DNA from: Craspedostauros australis
Taxonomy: Eukaryota > Bacillariophyta > Bacillariophyceae > Mastogloiales > Achnanthaceae
Assembly (NCBI GenBank): GCA_026770025.1
Contig: JAMXDE010000041.1
Span: 62,001 to 126,000, forward strand
DNA: 64,000 nt
Direction: 5' to 3'
Part shown: piece by piece, positions 33,587-44,635 of the stretch
Layout: each line of letters begins with the position of its first letter
How positions within the stretch are numbered: the stretch's first letter is position 1
Notes under the pieces: generated by a model
The model's database searches: none
The model's input: the letters and a program-made list of their open reading frames with translations, nothing else
What the model was told of the DNA's origin: nothing
Translations under genes and position numbers: made by a program

Positions 33587-34046
33587 GGTTGCTTCTTGTC
33601 TTGGATACTGGTACGGGAGAGTGCCGAACGGTATGTATGGGATGGGTATGGTACGATCGATGAATACGAACACGAGCTGTGGGATTGTGAGGGCTTCAGA
33701 TCCTGATCCTGTTCTTGTCGTGTTGCTGGTGCCATCGCTGTTGTGGATGGAGGCACAGAGGGGAGAAGCGGACAGAGAGAGAGAGAGAGAGGTGCCTTCG
33801 TTGATTTCTCACTCTTGATTGTATCCAAAGAACGCACGAAGAACAGCACCTTGGTGTCTGATTTGTTCCTTTGCTTCTGATTTTGCACCCGCGTCGACGA
33901 CAATCTTCCATGTTGTCGTGACACGAGTTTCCGCATCAACGAGAACCCCAAGTACGTGTTCGCATTTTGATGGTCCACATCCAACATCGATTACTTCGAA
34001 CCAAAGTTTGTGAAAAAACAGTGGACAAGAGAAGATTTGGTAGATC
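33587..34046. other. Intergenic, promoter side of pyruvate kinase 2
   Basis: Contains a GAGA run near 33774-33792. A short minus-strand frame (33809-34048) reads like protein but has no domain and no partner exon that I can identify. Confidence 0.35.
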
Positions 34047-34484
34047 ATGACTCAGTGGACGCAACACTTGGTGACACCACACCGCATCCGTCGCACCGAC
34101 AGCGATACCGACAACAGCGACAGTTACGACAACTATGGCGATCGTCTGGAGAAGATGAGGCTGCTGGTTGAATCGAGCGACGTGAAGGTGGGTGCAAACA
34201 TGTCGAACAATGACGGAGACATGGTGCTTCACTGTGCGGTGAAGATAAATCATGTGACACTGGTCGAGTATCTGATGACGTTGGATGAGATTGATGTCCA
34301 TTTGCGGAACAAGGCATGCAGCACGGTGTTGGATTTTGCGAAGGAGGAACGTTGTGATACGAGGATGTTGATGCCGCTTGAGTCGAGGCTGGCTGATCGC
34401 GCCTCTGCGAAAAGGATTGGCCGAGCCACAGTTCCGATACGGTGGCGGAGGCCGAGGCAAAGCGAAAATGGCGACGATAGTTAA
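34047..34484 (+). CDS. Short ankyrin-repeat ORF abutting a transposon cluster
   Basis: 145 residues. About one and a half ankyrin repeats are readable: DGDMVLHCAVKINHVTLVEY followed by LMTLDEIDVHLRNK and STVLDFAKEE. An in-frame TAG sits just before the ATG. The N-terminal 35 residues are Asp/Ser-rich. The stop codon (34482-34484) lies at the left border of the TIR element, so the normal 3' flank has been displaced. The protein is much shorter than typical ankyrin proteins and may be a fragment or lack upstream exons. No other domain. Confidence 0.45.
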   Translation: MTQWTQHLVTPHRIRRTDSDTDNSDSYDNYGDRLEKMRLLVESSDVKVGANMSNNDGDMVLHCAVKINHVTLVEYLMTLDEIDVHLRNKACSTVLDFAKEERCDTRMLMPLESRLADRASAKRIGRATVPIRWRRPRQSENGDDS

Positions 34485-35110
34485 TATCCCTAATGAGATT
34501 TTGGGCTCCCGATGTGACAAATTTGGCACTTCACATTGATGTGACAAATTTGGATCGATGTGCCACATTTGTCACATCCTGTGTGTTCGCATCGGCCAGC
34601 TGAGATGGTACTGATAATGTTTTTTCGACTTCCACACAGCGTTATCGTGCAGAGGCGCTTTTGTGTCCTCAAAACTCTTGATTGTTGTTTCTCCAGGATT
34701 GGCGTTTGTGCTTCGGTTGGTTTCCGACGACGGTGAGACTATTCGATGCTTCACGGAACTTGTTTCAGTGCTATTTCCAAGCGAAGTCTGTGATTTTCAT
34801 CCAATCATTGTCTTTCAACAGTGTCTATGCACGAAGCGTTCCGGCTTGTCGATAAATAATTCATTTATGGGGTATGTCCTTTGGGTTCTGAATCCCTTAT
34901 GTGGCCTTGTTTGCAGCGGAAATTGCCTGCGCCAGAAGGTTCCAGTTAAACAATGAGAGAAGCCACCACACTGGAGGACCATGTTGGTCTGGCATGCGAT
35001 CTTGCCACCTACACGTGGAGGCCAACGAGCGCTGTTGATGCGAACCCAAAAGAAGTGACAAATTTGGCACATGTGCCAAATTTGTCAGCAAAAAACTCAT
35101 TAGGGATATT
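34483..35110. mobile_element. TIR DNA element of about 0.63 kb (MITE-like)
   Basis: Perfect 15-nt terminal inverted repeats, AATATCCCTAATGAG at 34483-34497 and its complement at 35096-35110. If the duplicated target is TA (34485-34486 and 35107-35108) the repeats proper begin TCCCTAATGAG. Subterminal copies of TGACAAATTTGGCAC in both orientations fill both ends, resembling transposase-binding sites. The interior has no ORF of interest, so the element is non-autonomous. Confidence 0.75.
35056..35087. repeat. Perfect 32-nt palindrome in the TIR element
   Basis: TGACAAATTTGGCACA is followed directly by its reverse complement, close to the right end of the 0.63-kb TIR element. Related single copies lie at about 34515-34575 at the other end. 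Confidence 0.85.
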
Positions 35111-36034
35111 CCTCCGTTCCGAAATGATTGCAACTTATCGTTTTTGTCATCGGTTCGACGCCGTGTCGTAGTGCCCAACTTTGGGAGCTGCGGGAGACCC
35201 TTTTCCCAGTCTCCTCCCACCCTGGTCTGACGCATCCTTGTTGGCCTTCGGTACCCATCGGAGTACCATCAAGAATTGGTATACTAATGTGTGTAGATAC
35301 ATTATGAAACGTACCATACAAACAGAGGACAGCATTTCCACATTTAGACTGCTTGTCTGGCGCCATGCCTCCGCGTTTCTGTCATTGAAACACTGTGCAA
35401 GAGTTGGTTCGTGTGCTTTCACTTGTCCGAATGGTTGGACGGTTAATTCTTATCGTGACGTCACACTCTGTTCCGTAAGTCCAAATCATCCTCCAGTTCC
35501 ACAGACGAAATACAACATGGTACAACATGCAAAGAACGACGCAATGACAAAATCACGAAACATCGATTTTTTATTTGACATTTTGCTTGTGTTCACAAGT
35601 ACACAATCGATATTTGTTTGAAAGGAAATATGAGAACTCCCCTCGTGTTGTGGACATCGGTGTCTTCGTGACCTGTCGCAGACATCATTGCGTTCCCACC
35701 AAATAAGAACTTTGACATAACGCCACGAACCAACCAGCCAATCATGATGGTCGGTTCACGCAGTGCCATAGTTATTGTTGACTGATGACGCCTTCGGGCT
35801 TCCGAAGGGTTTGTCCAACACGTCACGTTGGTCGTGTTGTGAATTTTCCTTTTCCGTTTTTACGTTTCGAAGCACAATTTTTGGTGTTGTCGTTTTGGTT
35901 GCGTCGTGAAAACGTGATTTCTGACTGATTGCTGCACTCATCCATTTCCCGAATCGTGCAATTATCGTGTTGTATTTGTATTAAATGGTTTCTACCGACA
36001 AAATGCATGGTGTTGTCCAATTGTTGTCTGAATT

Positions 36035-36174
36035 TGTCAGTATCGCGAGTGTGTGGTGTGTATGATTTCGTGCTGATGGTGGATTCATGACTACGGAGCT
36101 GTGATGATGTTTGTTGTGTCAGCTGTTGCTGCTGTCGATGACGTCTGCATTGTACATGTGTACAGATGCCAACA
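36035..36174 (-). repeat. 3' LTR of the decayed copia element
   Basis: 140 nt. In element orientation it starts TGTTGGCATC and ends CTGACA, the canonical TG...CA form. It is diverged from the partner LTR, roughly two thirds to three quarters identical by eye. Confidence 0.7.
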
Positions 36175-36404
36175 CCCCCATGCTTGTGGTAGCTAGTGGA
36201 ACCAATTCACTCTTTCATACAAAGAAGACTGGGATCACCACACTCCACTGGCGGCATTCACCGGCGAACGTAGAATGATGGAATACATCCCATGAGTAGG
36301 TCCGTATGTCAAAATAACAGAATCACAGGCATCTGATTGTTGCACAGATCTGAAGCATTGGGGTTGGATGACACATCAGCGATGAGGATGAGATCTCTGC
36401 CCAC

Positions 36405-36824
36405 TCAATCGCAGACCGCAAATGTGTGTATATCGATATGCCTGGAGTTCCTTGGCGGTTGGTTGGCGTTTGCCATCATTCTGGCACCTCGGTTGTCCTT
36501 GTAGATAAGTATGGCATGCTGTTGGCACACACTGATCTCGTCCAGGAGTGACCAAAGCCAGAGCGCCATCTTGCCATTGTTGCTGGTGACATTGAACTCG
36601 GCTTTAGAGGTATTGAGAGAAATGGTGGGTTGGACGTGGGCTTTCCACGCGACAGCAGGGCCGCCAAGAAGCAACGCAATGCCACTGGTGGATTTACGAC
36701 ACCTTGTATCAGCACCCCAATTGGCATCTGCATATACGTAGAGGAAAGTCGCCTGGATGGTGGCCTGGTCCGCCGGGCTGTGGCGCTTGTTGTTGGCAGG
36801 CAAGAGGTGTTTCAGTGCTGCCAC
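36405..36824 (-). pseudogene. RNase H domain remnant of the decayed copia element
   Basis: An open segment with the copia RNase H signature: YADANWGADTRCRKSTSG, then SLNTSKAEFN and, near the end, NSRHIDIHTFAVCD, which corresponds to the usual KHIDIRYHFVR block. It is the best preserved part of the element's pol. Confidence 0.75.
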
Positions 36825-37099
36825 ATCTGCAAGCTGCGGAACAGGAGACTGTCACCAGTAGGTGATCCCAAAGTCCCTGGTGGATGCAACATACCTGAAG
36901 AGGTATTTGACGGTTTTGTAGTGTACACGTGCAGGGTTCATCAAGACTTGGCTCAGCTTCACCACAGGGAAGGAGATGTCAGGGCGACAGGAAACCATGG
37001 CCCAGATGAGCTTGCCAATGGCTCAGTGGTAGCTGAAGGACTTGGATTGCAGACCATGATGCTTGGCTTCCATGTTGGGTAAGACTGCCTGATCCAATT

Positions 37100-38330
37100 G
37101 CCACACACATCCATTGTCTGCGCACATGGGTAGGCGTTGTGTAGACTTCAATCAATGCCAATTGTGTTGCCAGAGCACCTTGTCGATGTATGTGGAGCAG
37201 TGCTCATTCACACGTCGTCAGGCCTGAGTGAGATCCAGTCCGTTGTAGTGTGCAAACAGACCGTACCAAGTGATGGGATGGTTCAGCCGAGCATCAAGCA
37301 TGTCACAGAACTCCTCATAAAGGTCTCATCCTTGGTTGCCACCGCAAAGTTTTCCACCTGCCAGGGCATGTATGCATTGTGGGCATGAAGGTTTCCAATG
37401 TGCAAACATGGTGCTTGAGTTGTTGTGTGAACCCCATGTCCTTGAGTAGCTGATTGGTATGTGGACTCTGCTGTAGCGGTGCTTCAGGATGCTCTGTAGA
37501 TTCTTGAGAAAAGCACAACCATGTGTTGACCCAGAGCAACGTCATGATTGTGCTTCCACTAGCTGCGGAACTGATCATCGATTTGCATGTAGTGATGTTG
37601 TGCACTGGCAGGTGCTTTGGCGACTGCATTCGCGATGTCAGCTCTGTACATGAGCAGTCCTTGCACTTTAACGATGGCCACCAAGATGCGGAACTCCATG
37701 AGGTCGGGAGTAGCAGCATATGTGTGACCAAAGATGTGCACATTGCCACCCCAGGTGGACCCATCACAAATGACACAAGCTTTTTACAGTTGCTCTCTTG
37801 CGTCTATACGACGTAGAACCAAACCCAGTTGAAGACCGTTGCGCCTGGTAGTGCCTCGATGAGCTCGCGGAACATGCCTTGGTGATGGCATTGCTCCATT
37901 TTCTTGAGTTTGACTTATTGCTCCTCATCTCAACCATCGCGCTGGAGCAGTTTGCGCCAGGTGAGCTTCGGAGCAGCCTCCACTTGACATGCAGTTGGTG
38001 AGATGTGATCGAGGATGGAGCCAATATGCCCAAGTTGGTCAAAGTACATTTGTGGAACACCGTGCTGTGTGAGGGAGTTTCAAACATCGTCGAATGCAGA
38101 GACCGCGTCGCTCGCATCCAGTACAGCCTGGGTGAGATCCGGCAGCGAGCAGATATCATGGTCGCCGATGGCCAGCAAGTAGGCGCTCTTGAGCCAGGAT
38201 CTCCACCGCAGAATGCGCGCTGCAGTCGAGCTTGGCTTGCATTGTGTGGGATGCAGACGCCCTCAGAGCTCATCAGGCACAAATTCCAACCCTGCAGTTG
38301 GAATGCTGTCAGAGAGGTGGATGTGCTCAT
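37100..38330 (-). pseudogene. Reverse transcriptase region of the decayed copia element
   Basis: Position between the RNase H and integrase remnants demands reverse transcriptase. Only short frame-shifted pieces are readable (for example a CKDCSCTEL... frame at 37315-37776), none with an intact YxDD site. Assigned mainly by position. Confidence 0.45.
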
Positions 38331-38607
38331 GGAATACCCTTTGGTAGGGATCCACAGTCATGCGCATGATGTAGGCACTGTCAACACCGTCAACAGAGCA
38401 TGCTGCTGCAGCTGCATGGAGCATGTCATTGTCATGTGTACTGTAGTTGGCGCACTTGATACGAAGGCATACGACCATCCATCTTGGCTTTCTCAGCACC
38501 TTAACCATGTATGCCATTGCCATTGTGAGACAGTTGGAACCCAAGGTTGAGCAGAAGTTGTGGTCCTGGTGGACGTTCATGGACAGAGAAGTGGGCCTCA
38601 TTGAAGA

Positions 38608-38970
38608 TCAGGTTGCCAGTGGTCTTGATATGCACCGGATCCAAGTTGAAATATTCTTGGAGCGAGGGTGTGGCAGTATGACCAACAAAGATGCTGTTGT
38701 AGGTGTGGATGTCCAGCTTTGCGGCGGGATGGCCAGGCTTGCACACAACCACTCTGGAACCAAGACTTGCAGGTGGCTCAGGTTGGGCTTGATGCCATGC
38801 GGAAGCTGGTATGGAGTGGTGATAATGATGGAGTGCCAAAGCTTATTCTTGACATACACTGCATGTGCAAGGGCATGAACCTGGAACTTGGGATGCAGGC
38901 CTGAGGAGCACATCAGCAATCTGGCCATCACACCAAAGGTGCGGTTGATTCCCTCGACCTTGCCATTCAT
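38608..38970 (-). pseudogene. Integrase core remnant of the decayed copia element
   Basis: NGKVEGINRTFGVMARLLMC corresponds to the catalytic-Glu helix of copia integrases (NGxAERxNRTL), followed by AVYVKNKL and PYQLPHGIKPNLSHLQV, the conserved KPNLSHLRVFG-type block, after which the frame drifts. Confidence 0.75.
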
Positions 38971-39213
38971 CCAAGCGCATCTGGCCCCAGTAGGTTCCAG
39001 AGTGTATCCCGCAGACCGGACAACCTCCTGGAAGGCACTCGATCATGCAAGTTCGCCACCAGTGTCGACCCTCACCGCCTTGCAACCATCTTTGCAACCA
39101 AACTCACGAAGCAGGTTGGCAAACATGTCCACAGGTGGGATATGGTCTTGGTAGGGGAACACCTAAGTGTACCGAGTGCACGCATCAATGACAAGAAAGT
39201 ACGAGTGTACCCT

Positions 39214-39720
39214 TCAAGAGGCTGCACCACCTGTTCGACTTGGCAGAGTTGCGCAACGACTCCTGTCCGTACTGAGGATCGGACGACCACATGAAACCGT
39301 AGTCAGCATGGAATCTTGCGCCAGTGGAGGGAACAGGGCTGCCATCTTGAGGTCCTTGAGGATCTGTCTGACACTGGGCTTGGCTGCATGTAGCACAATG
39401 CTGCATTGGATGTGCACAGTGGCAAGGAGGCCTGGAATACCAGAACAGTGCATATGGAGCCACTTCATGTGCGACATACCAGCGCAGCCCAGGCACATAT
39501 GCCAGAGCTCCGCGCTGAGTGCAGGCGGTGCACGCTGGACAGCGAACACAGCCAGCTTGACATCACCATCGGTATTGAAGAAGTAGAGTCCATTGCGACG
39601 ACGCATGGGCGCATCAATGGAACAGCTGCGGCCATGGAAGGAGAGAACAGCCCCTGATGGACCGTCATGGAGCACATAGCACACAAAGTCATTGTCCTGC
39701 TGGCGAACAATGGCCTGCAA
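39214..39720 (-). pseudogene. GAG-pre-integrase domain remnant
   Basis: LYFFNTDGDVKLAVFAVQ followed by LWHMCLGCAGMSHMKWLH matches the His-Cys zinc-binding pre-integrase domain (WHxRLGHxxxxxL) of copia polyproteins, with the first His kept and the second lost. Confidence 0.6.
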
Positions 39721-40142
39721 CGAGACAACATCTCAACCAGATCAGGGCAGAGCATTGTGTTGGCCTAAATCACTCCACCACACGAGCTGGGAATGGTGAG
39801 AGTGCTTTCTCTCTAGCATAGCATACAGGTTGCACTGGCATTGGCTGCAGCCAGTGGGACAAAATTGGTGTACCATTGATAGTCTTGGAGGATAGACCAG
39901 TTAGGCACAGCACTGACGTTTGCGCAAGGATAGGATTCCCCCACATTGTCTATAGGGTTCCATGCATGCACCGTACTTCCAGAAGATGGGGCAAGTGAAC
40001 AGCGCAAGTGTGGGCAACTACAAAGGTGGCCAGCTTCGACAGAGTGATCTCTGGAGGGACAGACTGTGTGAGCGAGGGCACTTCATCACGTGGATGTCTT
40101 GCCCATGTCCTGCTAGTGCTTGGCGATAAAATATGCTGTTCG

Positions 40143-41644
40143 TCAAGGATTGCACCCAATCCTCACCAGCGGACCAAAATCGTGATTGAGGGCATCCTGA
40201 ATCGCATCAGACAAGATGAGATCAGAGAAGTCACTGTCACCATGGTTCCTGAAGCGCTGTAGAGCATGAGCAGTTGCCTTTGATCTGTTGCAACCAAAGT
40301 GGGTGCAATAGCTTTTGTGAATCTTGTTGGCCTCATCAGGATGCTTTTGCACAAAGTGCATGAGATGGGTGGTGCGCCCAAAGGCTTTGCACGTACATGC
40401 CTTGTGTCCCATGTAGCAGCATGCTTTGCAGAAGGCATCCAGATTTGGCTTGTAGAAGGTATTGTGCCGCCTGCGCGGCCAACTGTTGTCCTGTCAGTCA
40501 CCTCGTCCGCCACAACTACTGTGGGTTGGAGTGCAGTGGGCCTTGAGTGAAACAGCACTGCCAGGGGGATCTACAATTCTTGGGCAAGCTGCTCAACATG
40601 CAGATTGAAAGGCAGTGCATTGGGCGATGTCACAGTGCGCAGCATGGTGTGGTAATGCTCCAGCATGTACCCGTGCTCACGCAGATCCTCGAGAGAGATA
40701 GGACTCAGGTTGAGGTTGGAGACAGAGCGGTGGAAGACGAGTCCCTTAATGTGCGGAAAGCCAAGCAGCTTCATAGCAAAACTCAACAGAGCCTTCAAAG
40801 GCCAGCTGAGAGTTCACATGCTGCTGCGCAGTGTTGAAAGCGTTGGTGAGCACTTTGTGGAGGAGCATGTACGCAGAGAGCTGGTGTTGTAGGACATCAA
40901 AAACTGCTAGCATACTTGAGCCGGATAGTGGGATGGTCAGGATTGATGATTCCCTTGCCCTGGAGCTTGTCTAACAGCTTGCAGCTTGTGGAGAAGACAC
41001 AAGAGCCATGGACCTTCCTGGGAATCACTGCTGTGCTGGGGTACAACAAATCCAATGAGCAAAAGAGGACATCCACCAATACCACAGCAGCATGGAGCTG
41101 CGCGTACCACAAGAAGACTTGGTCGAGTGTATCATCCGCAAGCTTGATCTGCTGTCAATCCTGCGCCTGCGATGCACCAAAACAGAGCAAATCGAGGGCA
41201 TCACCAATGGTGTAGCAATTGTGCCGACAGAGGGCAGGGGTGGAGTTTGTCACTGTGTAGGAAACACCAGACCCAGCAATGTAACTGAACTCAAATGGAT
41301 CTTGGGAAGGAATGGTGTCCTTGACAGGGACAGAAAATACTGTCCTTGTGGAGAAAGCACAGGGGGCATGGCATCGGTGTGTTTGGCACAGCCACTGTTG
41401 GCAGCCTCATCAACAGGGGCGTCATCATTGGCAGGAGCCTTGGAAACCTGGCATCACTGTCAGCGGTGGTGTCAACGGCATCAAACATGGGAACTAATGG
41501 TGGTGCAGTGCACATTGATGGAGTGATGTTGTAGACATGCAGGACAGTGATGGAGTGGCGCAGAACATCGCGGAACTTGCAGGCCTGGAGGTTGGTGACC
41601 CAATCGTCATTGTCGATGTTGTCTCCACAAGTGCAAAACCACAA
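40143..41644 (-). pseudogene. Gag remnant with zinc knuckle
   Basis: At about 40395-40440 on the minus strand the frame reads FCKACCYMGHKACTC, a full CX2CX4HX4C retroviral-type zinc knuckle of Gag. Upstream frames (for example 40571-40798 with PISLEDLREHGYMLEHYHTM) resemble copia Gag but lie in shifted frames. Confidence 0.65.
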
Positions 41645-42019
41645 TCAAACTTTCCACATGCCATGGATGTGGACAAGACTGCCACCCCAATGCACCAATT
41701 GGGCATGGAAGAAGGCATCATCACCATTGAGAAAATTGTAGAATTCATGGTTGGTGGTGGTCTTGTTATCGTCCCACATGAGGGGAAACCATGTCCAACT
41801 GAGCTGCTCAGAGATGAGGCAGGCATCAACAAGAGCATGGCACTCCATGCTATTGTTGTTGGCAGCCATGATGAAAGGAAGAAGGAAGCAAGAACAGAGA
41901 GTATGGGGCAAAGAGGTTGAGGGAAGATACTGTGAATGTAACAGAATATGACATCCCGGAGCACGTAGGAAGAGAGGAAGAAAGGAAAGACTCGTGTGAA
42001 GCATGAAAAGGCCATCACC

Positions 42020-42156
42020 TGTCAATATTGTGTGAGTGTGGTGTGTATGATTTGGTACTATTGGCGGATTTAGAGTATCGGAGATGTGATGATCTCTGTA
42101 GCAGCCGGTGTGCCTCCATCAGCGTCTGTCATCATACGGAAGTACGCCTGCCAACA
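42020..42156 (-). repeat. 5' LTR of the decayed copia element
   Basis: 137 nt, starting TGTCAATATTG and ending GCCAACA on the plus strand. Pairs with 36035-36174. Shared blocks include GTGTGGTGTGTATGATTT and TGTGATGAT. Confidence 0.7.
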
Positions 42157-43435
42157 AGCGAGTTTGCAAAAGTTGAACACAACAAATTCAGCTAAAAATA
42201 CGCAAAATACGCTAACTTCGACCAATTCGCACTGTCAGAATCTGCATTTTGGCATACCTCTGCCGCCTACATCATCCAAAACAAGAAAAATACATGAATA
42301 TGAACGCTTTCGAACGCCTGATGTGACGTCACGATACAGAATTGCGGGAAGACATCCACGAACAGAAGGGAGGGACGGAACGCATTGATGATAAAAACCT
42401 GTCGTAGGGACACACAGGATGGTATCGTATAGTTGAAGTTAGCCGTTTTGAAACGTAGTATTCTTGTTGGGTCCGACAGTGCTGCTCGCTCCGTGGCGCA
42501 GTGGTCAGTGATGGGCGGAATCGATGTCTTTGCCACTTGTATGATTTTTGTTTTGTTGTTGTTTTTGACGTGACGAAGACAGACGAAATGGTTGATACGC
42601 TCCCCTCAGTGCTTGTGACCGGTTTTCACCGTTTGATGTCCAAGCTGTACTGATGGAGGTTGTGGCTATGGTTGTTTGTTTTGTGCTCTGATGTGGTTGT
42701 TGATTGAGTTTTAGTATTAAGTTGTAAGCTTTGTGTTTTTATGAGATGAAGAATGTTTGCATCTTCATCACATTCGAGTTTTGCTGGTTTTACTCGATGT
42801 ACCGCACAAGAATGCACTCAATGTCTCCTCTTGTTCACCAAGCTCAGAGCTGCTCAGACAACAAAATGACCATGACCACTTCTATGCAATGTTTGCATGA
42901 GTGGGGCTGGAATGTTGGCAAGCAATGCAGGAGCACAGGTTAGTAAGTTGCTGAAGCAAGATCAGACTTCACTGAAAGTAGGATCTCTTTCCTTGGGAAC
43001 CATGACCACGATGTCAATGGGCTCAGGTGTTGTTCGTGTGTTCTTCATTCTGGTCATATGCATAAGTGGGCTGTATCATCAGAGAGTTGCATACACCTGT
43101 TCCTTTGCATGAGAGACCTTGCTGTGACCAAGGTTTCTCATCAAAGGAGACTCAGAATCAAAGGCCACATATGCACACAGATTTTCGCCGAGATGATGAT
43201 GACGTCACGAAAGTCCGACAAGTAACGGACAAACGTTGGTCGAGTCCGTTTTGAGTGGAAATTTGGCACGGTACTAACTTAGTGTTCTAACTCGTATTCT
43301 TCTGTCGTGGTACTTGGCACCGACAGAGACCAGAAACGAGCGAGCGAGTTTTGAAGGAAGAGTCACTAAAAACAGGCAATTTGGTTACCGCTCCCCCCAC
43401 TTTTGATGACGTCGTTAGTGTCTCAACACATGTCG
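42157..43435. other. Right arm of the inverted-repeat interval
   Basis: Between the copia LTR and the right 38-nt inverted repeat. No transposase or other gene is recognisable. GTGGCGCAGTGGTCAG at about 42492-42507 resembles a tRNA/SINE A box. Confidence 0.35.
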
Positions 43436-43475
43436 CAAAAAAGATAAGTTGCAATCATTTCGGAACGGAGGAATA

Positions 43476-44635
43476 TAATACATTTACTCTGCAAGCAGAG
43501 AGTAGATTGTTTCACATGCTGCACCATGCTGTGCCGCATCTATTGCTGCCAGTCGTTGGATTCTTTCACTCTTCTCTGTTCCAAACTCAACTACCACGTT
43601 CTTGACCCATGTTCGTTTGTCGCAAATTGAATCAGTCCATGTGCAGAGGAGCTACGCGCACAGCTGATGTGGAAAAGAGTGGAATGGAAGTCCTGTGACT
43701 TTGTCGGTGCCGGCTTCATTCATGTCGGACTCGTTGTTGCGGTTGGTCGACGCAATGGATGCTGCGAAATTCGGCGTCGTGTGTCATCGGCAGCCCTTGC
43801 TTCAGCAGCTTCGCAACCTTGATGCTCACGCGCAGGATGTTGCGATCCTCAAAGTCTGTCGCTGGACTGCGCGATGTCGAGTTTGCGACTGTTGTGTTCT
43901 GCCGGTATTACGAGCATGGTATGCTGACGATGTGTGTGCATGTGTGCCTTCCCACGGCAGCGTACGGACCCTGTGGTCTGACACCGTCCTCTTCCAGCAA
44001 CTTCGATCATCATGGCCGCACGAAGGTTCGAACAGAGTACCTATCAGGCTGGACGCTTTGCTGTGGCAACTCCCAGAGAAGATCGTGCTCATGGAAGGTT
44101 CCATAGCAATACTCATAGTCGTATGACGGGTGGGTCAAGGTACGGAGCAACTGGCGAGCCTTCCCACAGATCCTCTTGGATGTCGATGACTCATCATCTT
44201 GTCTGATTGTTTGTGTTGGTGTTGGTGTTTGCGTTGGTGGTACCAATGTGAAGGGATACGGCACCGTTGGAGCGGTTGCCATCGCCATCATCATCGTCAA
44301 ACAGAGTTGCATTGCATGAAGACAACAGAGAGATGATGTTGGTTGTGAGTGTTTGTGTGTGTCATCGGTTGATTGAACTACGGATGGCAGACAGACGAGT
44401 ACTCAACAAACGCGCCAAAAATTCTTGACACACCCAAACCAATGAATCTTCGATTTTGCACCCATGATCCATCAAACAACATCAACACAAAAAGAAAGAG
44501 AGAGAGAGGAAGAGAGATGAAATGGCATTGCTATGTTTACATTGATGGAGATATCAGCCAACACTGAGACGTTGTCCGTCAAGCAACAAAGAAACGAAGA
44601 AATGAAGTAATCAAGCAAGTAGCGGCTGCGCAAAT
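43476..44635. other. Intergenic right of the transposon cluster
   Basis: No supported gene. Frames at 43695-44126 (+) and 44010-44312 (-) lack any domain. If the transposon model is correct, this is where the 3' flank of the ankyrin ORF at 34047-34484 resumes. Confidence 0.35.

Larger units (their letters stand above)
36035..42156 (-). mobile_element. Decayed Ty1/copia LTR retrotransposon
   Basis: Reads on the minus strand, 5' LTR at 42020-42156 and 3' LTR at 36035-36174. The internal region contains gag, integrase, reverse-transcriptase-region and RNase H remnants in the copia order, broken by many frameshifts and stops. A short G-run (ATGGGGG on the minus strand) directly precedes the 3' LTR, as a polypurine tract would. 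No target duplication is evident. The element sits inside the inverted-repeat interval above. Confidence 0.85.
35109..43473. mobile_element. Interval bounded by 38-nt Stowaway/mariner-like inverted repeats
   Basis: 35109-35146 and 43436-43473 are inverted copies with one mismatch in 38, beginning TTCCTCCGTTCCGAAATG, and each is flanked by TA on the outside (35107-35108, 43474-43475). The start resembles the CTCCCTCCGTTCC end of plant Stowaway elements of the Tc1/mariner superfamily. The interval is 8.4 kb, of which 6.1 kb is an inserted copia element. No transposase was recognised in the remaining 2.2 kb. It may be one composite element or two separate MITEs that happen to face each other. 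Confidence 0.55.

Noticed and set aside
35181..35621. 146-codon frame in the left arm of the inverted-repeat interval as a transposase
   Set aside because: No DDE/D catalytic pattern or helix-turn-helix could be seen.
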